Shown here: piece by piece, positions 41,284 through 50,572 of the stretch
How the letters are laid out: every line of letters begins with the position of its first letter
Numbering within the stretch: the stretch's first letter is position 1
Assembly: GCF_029814175.1 (NCBI RefSeq)
Contig: NZ_CP122312.1
Coordinates: forward strand, 186,001 to 250,000
From: Halospeciosus flavus
GTDB taxonomy: Archaea; Halobacteriota; Halobacteria; Halobacteriales; Halobacteriaceae
Direction: 5' to 3'
Length of the DNA: 64,000 nt
Notes under the pieces: generated by a model
Database searches by the model: none
What the model saw: only the letters and a program-made list of their open reading frames with translations
What the model was told of the DNA's origin: nothing
Position numbers and translations under genes: made by a program

Positions 41284-41814
41284 TCACTCGCCGGCGAGAC
41301 GCCACACGTCGACGGTTTCGCCCGTCAGCGCGTCTCGTCGGGCGACCGTCTCGACGGTCTCGCGGGCGAGTTCGACGGCCTCGTCGAGACCGACGTCCCG
41401 GTCCGCCGCTTCGAGGCGGCCGAGCGCGAAGTCGGCGCCGGTCCCGCGAGCGGCGAACTCGTCTGCGAGGACGCTCCCGTCGCGGTCGACGGTCCGGATG
41501 TGGGCCGTCCCGTCGTCCGCTCGTGCGCCGACGATTGCGTCGACCGCGGTCCCCTCGGTGACTCCGGCGACCAACTGGGCGAACGCCTCGATCGAAGGGT
41601 CGCCGCGTTCCGTTCGATAGCGTCGGAGTTCGGCGTCGACGCGGCGCTCGAACCCGTCCAGGTCGTCTCCGACGGCGGCGACACCGTACCCCTCGACACC
41701 GAGGTCGAAGACGTGTGGCCGTTCGCGTCCGACGACTCGGCCGCCGCGGACGGCGTACCGGTCGCCCGCCAACACGACGCCCTCGGCCGACTCGAAACCG
41801 ACGACCGTGCTCAC
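41284..41814 (-). CDS. Proteasome beta-subunit-like NTN hydrolase homologue
   Basis: A 176-residue protein that resembles a 20S proteasome subunit in its N-terminal sandwich (TVVGFESAEGVVLAGDRYAV) and FDLGVEGYGVAAVGD strand. A Thr follows only Met-Ser, so there is no long propeptide. The Asp of the Asp17 position is present, but no Lys appears at the Lys33 position, where GGRVVGRER contains only Arg. It is therefore probably not a standard protease subunit. Haloarchaea carry stand-alone proteins of this kind with unknown function. Confidence 0.7.
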   Translation of the reverse strand: MSTVVGFESAEGVVLAGDRYAVRGGRVVGRERPHVFDLGVEGYGVAAVGDDLDGFERRVDAELRRYRTERGDPSIEAFAQLVAGVTEGTAVDAIVGARADDGTAHIRTVDRDGSVLADEFAARGTGADFALGRLEAADRDVGLDEAVELARETVETVARRDALTGETVDVWRLAGE

Positions 41815-41964
41815 GTCCGGTCGCTTCGACGGCGGCGCTCAAGAACACTTCGGCCGGTCGAACCGTCCAGTCCAGTTTGTACGTCCAAACTAGAAGATAT
41901 GGACGAACCGAGTTGGATAGTAGATGCGGTGGCTTCTATACCCGTCACACCCGACTGAGGGGTG

Positions 41965-42516
41965 ATGAAACGACTACTGACGTCGGTCGAGGAGGCGCCG
42001 GTCGTCGAACGCGACGGCTACCACTACCTCGTCCACCCCATCAGCAACGGACTCCCGACGCTCGACCCCGCGCTCATCCGCGAGGTCGTCAACGGCATCG
42101 TCGAGACCACCGCCCTCGAAGACGTGGACAAGATCGTCTCCCCCGTCACGATGGGGATCCACGTCGCGGCCGCGGTCTCGCTCGTGACCGACATTCCGCT
42201 CGTCGTCGTCCGCGACCGCGAGTACGGCCTCCCCGGCGAGGCGAGTTTCGAGCGTCCGGACGGCGAGACGCTCTACGTCAACGACGTCCAGGCGGGCGAC
42301 CGCGTCCTCGTCCTCGACGACCTCGTCAGCACCGGCGAGTCGCTCGCGGCCGTCGTCGAGGCGCTGGCGGACGTCGGTGCGGAGGTCGTCGACGTCTCGG
42401 TCGTCGTCCGGCGTGTCGACACCGATACCGTCCTCACCGACCTCGACGTGTCGAGTCTCGTCGACGTCCACGTCCACGCCGACGGCGCGGAAGTCGTCGA
42501 CATCGTCGAACTGTAG
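41965..42516 (+). CDS. hpt: Hypoxanthine/guanine-type phosphoribosyltransferase
   Basis: A 183-residue type I phosphoribosyltransferase. The PRPP loop is VLVLDDLVSTGESLAAVVEA near residues 112-131. The N-terminal hood (YLVHPISNGLPTLDP) and MGIHVAAAVSL fit archaeal purine salvage enzymes of the apt/hpt group. It makes nucleotides from a purine base and PRPP. The ATG at 41965 is 27 bases after a TTCTATACC element. Base specificity cannot be told from sequence. Confidence 0.85.
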   Translation: MKRLLTSVEEAPVVERDGYHYLVHPISNGLPTLDPALIREVVNGIVETTALEDVDKIVSPVTMGIHVAAAVSLVTDIPLVVVRDREYGLPGEASFERPDGETLYVNDVQAGDRVLVLDDLVSTGESLAAVVEALADVGAEVVDVSVVVRRVDTDTVLTDLDVSSLVDVHVHADGAEVVDIVEL

Positions 42517-42569
42517 TCCCGATTCGGACACAACCCCTTTCACTCGCGCGGTCCGACTCCGGGAGTGAG

Positions 42570-43622
42570 ATGGGTGCTGGTCCAGGTCGCTCACGGACGA
42601 ACCGTCGGCGCGACGAGGGAGGAGGCGACACGACGTCGCGTCTCCGCCGGCCGGTCGACCGCCTCTGGCGGTGGCTCTCCCTGACGGGTGATCGGCGTGT
42701 CGTGGCGTTACTCGTCCTCCTCTCCGGGTTCGTCGCCATCGCGCTCGCGGATACCGTCATCGCGGTGTCGGTGACCGAGACGCTCGCCGACGAACAGACG
42801 ACGGTCCCGCTGGTGAGCACGCTCCTCAGCGGGACGTTCTTCCTCTTCTCCATCGTCGTCTCGGTCAACTCGCTGTTCGTCTCCCAACAACAGAACCCGG
42901 TTGCCCAGCAGTTCGGCCGCATCCAGGGCATCGTCGAGTACCGCCGCCAACTGGAGGGGGTCGTCGACGTCGACCACGTTCCGGCGCGGCCCGAACCGCT
43001 CGTCCGCCTGCTCTCGGGTGACATCCTCGAACGCGCCCAGTACCTCCAGGACCAACTCTCGACGTTCGACGTCGAGGTCCGCGAGAACGTCGAGGGGTAC
43101 GTCGCCTCGCTCGCCGAGGAGACCGGAGAGATGAACCAGGAACTCCGCGACGCCGAGTCGACGTTCGACGTGACGCTCGCCATGATGGACTACAACCACG
43201 ACCGGCAGATCAACGACCTGCGGCGGCTACGCGCGGAGTACAGCGAGCACCTCGACGAGCGGACCGAGGAGACCATCGACGAGTTGCTCCGTCTCCTCCA
43301 GTACTTCGCGACCGCCCGCGAGTACTTCAAGACGATCGCCACCCGCCGGGAGTTCGCCCTGCTGTCGCGTGATTTGGTCCTGACGGCGACCGTGAGCGCA
43401 GCCATCGTCTCCGCGTTCATGCACTTCCTCGACGAACTCCCGGACAGCAACCTCCTCGTCGCCGGTGCCGAGGCGGTCGCGTTCGCGCCCTTCGTCCTCG
43501 TCGGCGCCTACGTCCTCCGGGTCGCGGTCGTCAGCTACCGCACCCAGGCCGCCGGGCAGTTCGTCGTCGACGAGCGCGGCGGCGACATCCGCGGCATCCG
43601 GGTCGACGGCCGCGAGGACTGA
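42570..43622 (+). CDS. Haloarchaeal membrane protein with cytosolic coiled-coil
   Basis: A 350-residue protein of unknown function. Two helices come early (residues about 45-65 and 85-110), a long charged helical region (about 130-260, rich in Glu and Arg, likely coiled-coil) follows, and two helices (about 275-295 and 305-325) end it. The N-terminus is Arg-rich. The frame is open far upstream; the ATG at 42570 is the first that yields sensible composition. It could be a mechanosensitive or scaffold protein, but no motif supports either. Confidence 0.68.
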   Translation: MGAGPGRSRTNRRRDEGGGDTTSRLRRPVDRLWRWLSLTGDRRVVALLVLLSGFVAIALADTVIAVSVTETLADEQTTVPLVSTLLSGTFFLFSIVVSVNSLFVSQQQNPVAQQFGRIQGIVEYRRQLEGVVDVDHVPARPEPLVRLLSGDILERAQYLQDQLSTFDVEVRENVEGYVASLAEETGEMNQELRDAESTFDVTLAMMDYNHDRQINDLRRLRAEYSEHLDERTEETIDELLRLLQYFATAREYFKTIATRREFALLSRDLVLTATVSAAIVSAFMHFLDELPDSNLLVAGAEAVAFAPFVLVGAYVLRVAVVSYRTQAAGQFVVDERGGDIRGIRVDGRED

Positions 43623-43629
43623 GTCGTAC

Positions 43630-44589
43630 TCACTCCCAGAGGGCGTACATCCCGTCCTGCGGCGCCGACGTGAGGCGCTCGCCGTCGAGTTCGAGGCACG
43701 CGTCACCTGTTCTCACGCGCCCGATTTCGGCCGCCTCGATGCCCGCGTCGTCGAGTGCGGCGAGCGCGGTGTCCGCCTTCGCCTCGGGGAGCGTCGCGAG
43801 CAGTCCACCGGAACCGAGCACGCGGAGCGGGTCGACGCCGACCGCCCGGCAGACCTGTTCGGTCTCGGGACGGACCGGGACGGCCGCCCGCTCGACGTCG
43901 AGGGTCAGGTCGGCGGCGAGCGCCATCTCGACGAGTCCCGCGAGGACGCCGCCCTCCGTCGGATCGTGCATTCCGCTCGCCAGCGGCGAGAGGAGTTTCG
44001 ACTCGGGAATCACGCTCAACTCGTCGAAGAAGCCCGCCGCGCGGTCGAGGACGTCGTCGTCGACCCCGTTGACCTCGTCGCGGAAGTCGGTCGCGAGGAC
44101 GCCGGTCGCCTCGATGCCGGCCCCCTTCGTGAGGACGACGCGGTCGCCGGGGTCGGCCCCGCCGGTCGGGACGAACCGGTCGGCGACGCCCATCGACGTC
44201 AGCGAGACGAGCGGGCGTTCGAGTCCGGCGACGCTCTCGGTGTGGCCGCCGACGACCGTCTGGTCGAGGGCGCGGGCGGTCTCGTCGATCTGGCCCGCGA
44301 TGCGGTCGAGCAGGTCGGTGTCGTGTCGGGGGAGCAGGAGCGTCGCGACGAGCCACTCGGGGACGCCACCGGAGGCCGCGACGTCGTTCGAGGCGATGGC
44401 GACGCCCAGTTGGCCGATGCGGTCGGCCGCCAGCGAGATGGAGTCGGCGCTGACGACCAGCGTCTCGTCGCCCACGTCGATGGCGGCGGCGTCTTCGCCG
44501 GTCGCGGGGCCGACGAGGACGTCCTCGTTCGGGACGCCCGTCCGGTCGAAGACGTGTTCGACGAGTTCCTCGGCGGTGAACTTGCCCAT
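43630..44589 (-). CDS. AIR synthase-like protein (PurM/HypE/ThiL superfamily)
   Basis: A 319-residue two-domain protein. The ATP-binding N-terminal domain has GEDAAAIDVGDETLVVSADS and GVAIASNDVAASGGVP; the C-terminal domain has HDPTEGGVLAGL, a motif shared with HypE and SelD. Haloarchaeal members without hydrogenase genes are thought to be general AIR synthase-related enzymes. It could phosphorylate or dehydrate a small substrate with ATP. No hyp genes are nearby, so a hydrogenase maturation role is unlikely. It ends eight bases from the convergent membrane protein gene. Confidence 0.82.
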   Translation of the reverse strand: MGKFTAEELVEHVFDRTGVPNEDVLVGPATGEDAAAIDVGDETLVVSADSISLAADRIGQLGVAIASNDVAASGGVPEWLVATLLLPRHDTDLLDRIAGQIDETARALDQTVVGGHTESVAGLERPLVSLTSMGVADRFVPTGGADPGDRVVLTKGAGIEATGVLATDFRDEVNGVDDDVLDRAAGFFDELSVIPESKLLSPLASGMHDPTEGGVLAGLVEMALAADLTLDVERAAVPVRPETEQVCRAVGVDPLRVLGSGGLLATLPEAKADTALAALDDAGIEAAEIGRVRTGDACLELDGERLTSAPQDGMYALWE

Positions 44590-44669
44590 ACCTGGTCGTT
44601 CGGCGGGAGGCTGTTCGTCGTTTCGGCTTCGCCCGTGCTTTGACGGTGTGTCGGTCGGTAGTCGGTACC

Positions 44670-46508
44670 ATGGCGTCGAACTCGAGTGCGGACCGGAGAC
44701 GGCGATACCTGTCCAGTGCGGTCGTCAGCCTCGTCGGCGTCGCGATGCTCGGCGTGCCGCTCTACGACGTCTACGACGACGTCACGAGCCTCGGGTGGTC
44801 GCTCGGGGCCACGCTCGTCGAGAACTCGGTGCTGGTGGTGCTCGCGTCCGGACTGGTCGCCGGCGGCGTCTGGCTCGCGCGCCGTGACTGGGAGCCACGC
44901 CACGTCGAGACGGTCTCGACGTGGACGCTCGCCGGAACCGCCGGGACCGCGCTCGCGTTCGCGTGGGTCGGCGCGCTCCAACTGTGGTCGATGCACGCGC
45001 TCAAGCCGGTCGTCCTCGCGCTCGACGGCGTCCTCTTCGGCGCCGTCGCGACGTTCGGTGTCGGCATCTACAGCGCCCGGACCGACCGACACACGGAGGA
45101 ACTCGAACGGGAGCGCGAGCGCTTCGCCGGCCTGTTCACCAACACGAGCGACGCGGTGGCCGCCCTCGGCGTCGGTGCCGACGGCGTGAGCGTGGCGATG
45201 GTCAACGACGAGTTCCGAGGGCAGTTCGGTGACGACCCCGAACGCGTCTTCGACGACGCACTGGCCGCGCTCGACGGCGTGACCGACCGACGCGACCTCG
45301 CCACACGCCTCCGCGACGGGGAGACGTTGGAGACCGACCTCCACGTCCACGGTGACACCGACGACGAACAGGGCGCGTTCCTCGTCCGATTCGTCCCCTA
45401 CGAGGACCGGGACACGGCGGCCCACTGCTACCTCGTCGCCACGGACGTCACCGAGCGGAGACGGCTCGCCCGGGAGCGCGAACGGAACCACCGCCTCACG
45501 GAACTCCACCGGACGGCGAGTACGCTCCAGGAGACGACCGACGACGCGTCCGCCTGCGAGACCGCGCTGGACGCGGTCGAACGGTTGCTCGACCCGGCGC
45601 GTTCGCGCGTCGTCCTCGACGGCGATGGGGAGTCCCGTGTCTTCGAGCGGACGGCCGACGACGCGACTGCGCGACCGGAGACGACCGTCCGGTCGTGGCT
45701 CGGCGACGGGGGGTTCCTCGAAGTCGCGACCGCCGCCGAGCACCCCGACGAGTACCACCGGACGGTCGTCGACCTGCTCGGCACCCACCTCGACCGGACA
45801 CTCGACCGACTCGAACGCGAACGTCGCGTCGAAGCGGAGCGCGAGCAACTCGAGTTCGTCAACCGGACGTTGCGTCACAACCTGCTCAACGACATCCAGG
45901 TCGTCAGCGCGCGCCTCCAACTCCTCGAACGCGACGACGTCGACTTCGAGGACCACCGCGACGTCGTCGCCGAACACGTCGACTCGATGGCCGAGTTCGT
46001 CCAGACGATGCGGGCCTACGTGCAGGCGCTCGTCGACGACGGCGAGCGGACGCTCGAACCGCGGTCCGTCCGGTCGGTCGTCGCCGACGAGGTCTCGAAG
46101 ACGCGACGCGACTACCCGTCGGCGTCGGTCACGCTCGGCGACGTCCCCGACGTCGAAGTCGCCGCGGACGACCTCCTCGGCCCGCTCTTCGAGAACCTGT
46201 TGACGAACGCGGTCGAACACAACGACACCGACGAACCGACCGTGGTGGTCGACGGCGAACGCGAGACGGTGGGCGAAGACGGCGAGGAGGTCGTGCGGAT
46301 TCGCGTCGCGGACGACGGTCCCGGCATCGAGACGGCGCGTCGCGAACGAATCTTCGAACGCGGAGAACTCGGCGAGGAGAGTTCGGGGAGCGGGTTCGGA
46401 CTCTACCTCGTCGCGGAGGCGGTCGAGTCCTACGGCGGGGAGGTCACGGTCGAGGACAGCGACCTCGGGGGTGTCGCGTTCGAGGTGACGCTCCCGGTCG
46501 CGACGTGA
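44670..46508 (+). CDS. Membrane histidine kinase with PAS and GAF-like regions
   Basis: A 612-residue sensor kinase. About four helices lie in residues 12-135, then a PAS-like domain (about 150-275), a GAF-like segment (about 290-390) and a kinase core. The phospho-acceptor is His in FVNRTLRHNLLNDIQ (haloarchaeal RHNLLND H-box). N-box NLLTNAVEHND, G1 VADDGPGI and G2 SSGSGFGLYLV are intact. Its convergent neighbour, 25 bases away, is a HalX response regulator, a likely but not certain partner. Confidence 0.9.
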   Translation: MASNSSADRRRRYLSSAVVSLVGVAMLGVPLYDVYDDVTSLGWSLGATLVENSVLVVLASGLVAGGVWLARRDWEPRHVETVSTWTLAGTAGTALAFAWVGALQLWSMHALKPVVLALDGVLFGAVATFGVGIYSARTDRHTEELERERERFAGLFTNTSDAVAALGVGADGVSVAMVNDEFRGQFGDDPERVFDDALAALDGVTDRRDLATRLRDGETLETDLHVHGDTDDEQGAFLVRFVPYEDRDTAAHCYLVATDVTERRRLARERERNHRLTELHRTASTLQETTDDASACETALDAVERLLDPARSRVVLDGDGESRVFERTADDATARPETTVRSWLGDGGFLEVATAAEHPDEYHRTVVDLLGTHLDRTLDRLERERRVEAEREQLEFVNRTLRHNLLNDIQVVSARLQLLERDDVDFEDHRDVVAEHVDSMAEFVQTMRAYVQALVDDGERTLEPRSVRSVVADEVSKTRRDYPSASVTLGDVPDVEVAADDLLGPLFENLLTNAVEHNDTDEPTVVVDGERETVGEDGEEVVRIRVADDGPGIETARRERIFERGELGEESSGSGFGLYLVAEAVESYGGEVTVEDSDLGGVAFEVTLPVAT

Positions 46509-46533
46509 GGAAAGGGGACGGCGGCGCTCGCGC

Positions 46534-47202
46534 TCAGGTCGTGTCGACGTCCGTGTACTCGCTCTCGTCGACGATCTGCATGTACGCGGCCAACTCGTCG
46601 GGGTCGAGGTCGCCGACGTGTGGTTCGGCCGCCGCCCTGACGCGGTCGAACTCGTCTTCGAGTCGCTGGAAGCGCTCGTCGTCGGCGAGTTCCGACTCGG
46701 GGTACTGCGAGCGGAGTTCGCCGAGTTTCGTGCCGATGGCGAAGAGCGCCTGGAGTTCGCGTGCGTACGTCGCCCGGACGAGGAGTCGGTCGACCGCCTC
46801 GACGACGTCCTCGCGGTCGACCGGTTTCTCCAGGTAGAGGTCGAACTCCGCGTCGACGATGTCCCAGTCGGGTTCGAGCGCGGTCAACATCGCGACCCGG
46901 GCGTTCCCCTCCTGTTCGCGGATCGCTTCGAGGGCCTCCTCGCCGGTCCTCCCCGGCATCTTCCGGTCCAGTAGGACGACGTCGACGTGCGGTCCGTACT
47001 GTTCGACGGCCTCGTCGCCGTCGGTGGCGACGATGGTCTCGAACCCCTCTTCGTCCAGCCAGAGGGCCACGGAGCGTGCGAACGCCACCTCGTCGTCGAC
47101 GACGAGGACCCGGTACTCGGTGGTGTCCGGGACCGGCGCGCCCTCCCCGTCCGTCACGGACACCCCACCGGTGTCCGGGTCGGCGTCGTGAGGTGGAGTC
47201 AC
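46534..47202 (-). CDS. HalX-domain response regulator
   Basis: A 222-residue protein. The receiver domain (about 30-145) has the acidic pair VLVVDDE, the phosphorylated Asp in VVLLDRKMPG, the Thr of MLTALEP and the Lys of LYLEKPVDRED. A HalX domain (about 155-215), typical of haloarchaeal response regulators, follows. No DNA-binding domain is seen. GTG at 47202 is about 27 bases after a GCATTTCC element, so it is the preferred start. Paired tail-to-tail with the histidine kinase gene. Confidence 0.88.
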   Translation of the reverse strand: MTPPHDADPDTGGVSVTDGEGAPVPDTTEYRVLVVDDEVAFARSVALWLDEEGFETIVATDGDEAVEQYGPHVDVVLLDRKMPGRTGEEALEAIREQEGNARVAMLTALEPDWDIVDAEFDLYLEKPVDREDVVEAVDRLLVRATYARELQALFAIGTKLGELRSQYPESELADDERFQRLEDEFDRVRAAAEPHVGDLDPDELAAYMQIVDESEYTDVDTT

Positions 47203-47318
47203 TAGGTAGCCGTAGGCCGGGGACGCGGAAATGCGTTGTTGCCGTCTCCCACGGTCCGTGACACCGTCGAACTGCACTCACCGACACATTCACCCGGCGC
47301 TGCGGCGAACTGGAGGAC

Positions 47319-48251
47319 GTGTCTACGACCCGCTACCGGAACGCCTTCCTCTTCGTCCTCCTCGCGACGCTGTTCGGCTGTTCGTTCGTGGCGATCAAGG
47401 CGGGGTTGACCGCGCTCCCGCCGCTCTTCTTCGCGGCACTCCGCTTCGACGTCGCCGTTCCGTTGCTCCTCGGGTACGTCGCGTGGCGACACGACTCGTG
47501 GCTCCCGCACTCGCGTGGTGACTTCGCGGCGCTCGGCGTGAGCGCGGCGACCATCATCGCGGCGAACAACGGTCTCCTGTTCCTCGGCCAGCAGACGATC
47601 ACTCCGGCGGCCGCCTCGGTCCTCTACGGTCTCAACCCGATTCTCGCCCCCGTCTTCGCGTTCGCCCTGCTCGGCCAGCGTCTCGACGTGCGGGGCGTCG
47701 TCGGCATCCTGCTCGGACTCGTGGGCGTCGTCGTCATCGTCGACCCCTCGCCCGCGACCTTCACCAGCGGGTCGACCGTCGGGCAACTGTGCGTCCTCGG
47801 CGCGGCCGCGGCGATCGCACTCGGGAGCGTCCTCACCCAGCGTTTCGAGCCGTCGATGGACAGCATCCCGCTGACCGCGTGGTCGATGGCCCTCGGGGCG
47901 CTCGTCCTCCACGTGACGAGCGTCGCCGTCGGCGAGTCGGTCGCGGACGTGGCGCTGACGCCGGTCGTGGTCGCGTCGGTGCTCGTCGTGGGTATCTTCT
48001 CGACCGCCCTCGCCTACCCGATCTACTTCACGCTCATCCGCCGCGTCGGCTCGGTCCGGGCGAACCTCGTCGCCTACGTGGTCCCCATCGTCGCCGCCGT
48101 CGTCGGGTGGCTCCTCCTCGGACAGGCGGTCACGCTGAACACCGTCGCCGGCTTCTGTATCGTCGTCGCCGGTGTCGCGCTCCTCGAACGCCGCGTGGTC
48201 GTGGCCGAACTGGATCGACTCCGGTCGGCGGTCGACGGCGCGTCGGGATAG
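47319..48251 (+). CDS. EamA/DMT-superfamily permease
   Basis: A 310-residue membrane protein with ten predicted helices in two EamA repeats. The first starts NAFLFVLLATLFGCSFVAIKAGL and the second lies after about residue 155 (QLCVLGAAAAIALGSVL). The GTG start at 47319 fits the family N-terminus. The likely substrate is an amino acid or small metabolite; it is only remotely related to the EamA protein at 11795. Confidence 0.85.
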   Translation: MSTTRYRNAFLFVLLATLFGCSFVAIKAGLTALPPLFFAALRFDVAVPLLLGYVAWRHDSWLPHSRGDFAALGVSAATIIAANNGLLFLGQQTITPAAASVLYGLNPILAPVFAFALLGQRLDVRGVVGILLGLVGVVVIVDPSPATFTSGSTVGQLCVLGAAAAIALGSVLTQRFEPSMDSIPLTAWSMALGALVLHVTSVAVGESVADVALTPVVVASVLVVGIFSTALAYPIYFTLIRRVGSVRANLVAYVVPIVAAVVGWLLLGQAVTLNTVAGFCIVVAGVALLERRVVVAELDRLRSAVDGASG

Positions 48252-48266
48252 GGTCCCGTCGTCGAG

Positions 48267-49922
48267 TCAGAAGACGAGCGGCCAGACGACGAGGAAGGTG
48301 GCGAGCATCGTCACCGTCGTGACGAGGATCAACAGGAGGTCGAGGCGGACGCCCGCCCGGAGCATGTGTTCGCGGGTGAGACTGCCCGTTCCGAACGCGA
48401 TGGCGTTGGGTGGCGTCGCGACCGGGAGGGCGAAGCCGAAACTCGCGGCGACGGCGCCCGTGACCGCGAGGAACACGGCGGCCGTCTCGCCGGTCGTCCC
48501 GAGCGACGCCGCGTATCGGGGGCCAATGGTGACGAGGACGGGCGCGAAGATGGCGACGACCGCTGTGTTCGAGGCGAGTTCGCTGAGGAAGACCGTGACC
48601 GCGACGACGGCGAGCGCGACGACGAGGATGGACGCGCCGACGAGTTGCCCGAACGTCGCCTCGGCGAGCCAGCGAGTCGCGTCGGTCGCCGCGAGTCCGT
48701 TCGCGAGTGCGAGACCGCCGCCGAGGAGGACGAGCGTCCCCCAGTCGATGGCCATCACGTCGTCCCACTCGATACAGTCCGTCACGAGGAGTGCCGGGAC
48801 CGCGGCGAGGCCGACGAGGACGTAGAACAGCACGCCCTGGTGGGCGGTCCCGACGATACTCCCCGCGCCGCCGAACAGCGTGGCGTACCACGCGGGCGGC
48901 AACACCCCCTCGAAGAGGAAGTCGAGGCCGCCGAGTACCCACAGTCCGGCCGTGAGTGCGGTGATGGCGAGCGTCCGCCGTCCGGCGGGTGATAGCGGCC
49001 CCATCGCCGCCAACGCCGTCTCGGCGTGGGCCTGGGCGCGGCCGACCTCCTCGACCTCCGGCGGGAAGAGGTAGAATGCGAGGAGGTACCACGCGAGCGG
49101 GAGGCCGACCGCGACGAGGGGGAGTCCGACGACGAGCCAGTCGAGGAAGCCGATGTGGACGTCCAGCGCGGCGTCGAGTTGGGCGACGACGATGGCGTTC
49201 GGCGGCGTCCCGATGATGGTACCGACGCCGCCGATACTGGCCGCGTACGCCGTCCCGAGCAGGAGCGACACTTCGAGGTTCGACGCTGTCCGTGGCTCGA
49301 CCTGTTCGGGCCGTTCGGGCCGTTCGCCTCGTTCGTCTGGTTTGGACTGTTTGCCCCGATCTCCCGGTTCCGCCCGATCTCCCGGTTCCGCCCGATCGGC
49401 CGGTTCTCCCGTCGCGTCCGGTCGGGTCGGCGTTCCGTGGTGTCCGTGGATCTCGCGGGCTACACCGAGTGCGATGGGGACCATCATCGCCGTCGTCGCG
49501 GAGTTGGAGACCACCATCGAGAGCAGTGCCGTCGCGACCATGACGGCGAGTACGAGTCGTCGCGGCGACGTTCCGAGACGGGCGACGAGTCGATAGGCGA
49601 TGCGTCGGTCGATGCCGTGTCGCTGGAGCGCCTCCGCGAGGACGAACCCGGCGAGGAGTAAGAAGACGACCGGGTCGGCGAACCCCGCGAGCGCACCGGC
49701 CATCGTCGGGAAGACGCCGAACAGGGTGAGGAGGATCGGGACACAGAGTGCCGTCGCGGGGAGCGGGAGCCCTTCGGTGATCCAGAGGACGGCCGCGAAC
49801 ACCATCGTCGCGAGCGCGAACGTCCCTGCCGCGGAGAGTCCGTGAAGTGGCACGACGAGCAGGACGCCCATCGCGGCGAACGCACCGAAGAGGCCGAGTG
49901 TGGTCCGTGGCACGGCGATCAC
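48267..49922 (-). CDS. SLC13/DASS-family anion transporter
   Basis: A membrane protein of about 551 residues with about twelve helices and the divalent anion:sodium symporter pattern: SNSATTAMMVPIA, a GVGTIIGTPPNAIVVAQ hairpin and the matching second half SELASNTAVVAIFAP with VATPPNAIAFGTGSL. It probably imports dicarboxylates, sulfate or similar anions with sodium. Between the first SNT-like motif and the TPPN motif is a low-complexity linker of Pro, Glu, Asp and Arg repeats encoded by 49302-49410. The start is uncertain: the frame continues into the upstream gene; GTG at 49922 (or 49913) is the first start after that gene ends. Confidence 0.83.
   Translation of the reverse strand: MIAVPRTTLGLFGAFAAMGVLLVVPLHGLSAAGTFALATMVFAAVLWITEGLPLPATALCVPILLTLFGVFPTMAGALAGFADPVVFLLLAGFVLAEALQRHGIDRRIAYRLVARLGTSPRRLVLAVMVATALLSMVVSNSATTAMMVPIALGVAREIHGHHGTPTRPDATGEPADRAEPGDRAEPGDRGKQSKPDERGERPERPEQVEPRTASNLEVSLLLGTAYAASIGGVGTIIGTPPNAIVVAQLDAALDVHIGFLDWLVVGLPLVAVGLPLAWYLLAFYLFPPEVEEVGRAQAHAETALAAMGPLSPAGRRTLAITALTAGLWVLGGLDFLFEGVLPPAWYATLFGGAGSIVGTAHQGVLFYVLVGLAAVPALLVTDCIEWDDVMAIDWGTLVLLGGGLALANGLAATDATRWLAEATFGQLVGASILVVALAVVAVTVFLSELASNTAVVAIFAPVLVTIGPRYAASLGTTGETAAVFLAVTGAVAASFGFALPVATPPNAIAFGTGSLTREHMLRAGVRLDLLLILVTTVTMLATFLVVWPLVF
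49302..49410 (-). repeat. Tandem coding repeats in the anion transporter linker
   Basis: Units of 18 bases at 49357-49374 and 49375-49392 are identical and a third at 49393-49410 is degenerate; they encode repeated Ala-Glu-Pro-Gly-Asp-Arg. A neighbouring 9-base period (49302-49340) encodes Arg-Pro-Glu repeats. Slippage-prone repeats of this kind may vary in number between strains. Confidence 0.7.
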
Positions 49923-49989
49923 CGCGACGACCGCACGACGTCGACTCGCGCGTGAGAGTGGCTCGGCCTCGACGTGTGTTCGGTCGGTG

Positions 49990-50373
49990 TCACTCGTCTC
50001 GACGGAGGCGCTCCCGACGTTCCTCGAACTCCTCGTCCGTGAGTTCGCCGCGCGCGTAGGCCACTCGGAGTTCTTCGAGGGCCGGGTCGGCGGTCTCGGC
50101 CACGCCGCCATCGCCGGCGAGGACTCGGTACACCACGTAACCGACGCCGCCCAGCGCGAGGAACCAGAGCAGCATCATCCCGAGCCCCCACAGCGGCGAG
50201 TAGCCGCCCATCCCGCCGTAGCCGCCCATCGTCCCCCCGTACCAACCCATCATGCCCATCATCGGCATCGCGAGGGCCATCATCAGCAGTGGGAGCAGGA
50301 GGACGAGTCCGAGAACGACGACTAGCGTCCGGAGCGCGCGGTCGCTGGACCGACGTGGCGGTTCAGTGCTCAT
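49990..50373 (-). CDS. SHOCT-domain membrane protein
   Basis: A 127-residue protein. Two hydrophobic helices flank a Met/Gly-rich loop (MMGMMGWYGGTMGGYGGMGG), and a C-terminal SHOCT motif (DPALEELRVAYARGELTDEEFEERR, in residues about 97-121) ends it. The ATG at 50373 is about 27 bases from a GAATATGG element. SHOCT domains are oligomerisation or regulatory tails. It is followed on the same strand by the anion transporter, so they may be cotranscribed. Confidence 0.8.
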   Translation of the reverse strand: MSTEPPRRSSDRALRTLVVVLGLVLLLPLLMMALAMPMMGMMGWYGGTMGGYGGMGGYSPLWGLGMMLLWFLALGGVGYVVYRVLAGDGGVAETADPALEELRVAYARGELTDEEFEERRERLRRDE

Positions 50374-50572
50374 GTACGAGGTGTGGACGGGGTGAGCCAT
50401 ATTCGTTGCCCCCGTGGCCACGTCGGGCGGTTCGACCCGCCGAGCGACGTCGGACGGCCGAGCTAGGAAGATTGTACGAACTCGTTGTGACAGATTTGCC
50501 AGTTTTGACGGTTTTGATGGACGAGAGTGCCGGAGGCGTAGGCTACAAACCGCCCGGCGGCGACCGTCCGGT

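Noticed and set aside
43630-44589. Annotation as hydrogenase maturation protein HypE
   Set aside because: The HDPTEGG motif is shared by the superfamily. No other hydrogenase gene is nearby and haloarchaea normally lack such enzymes.
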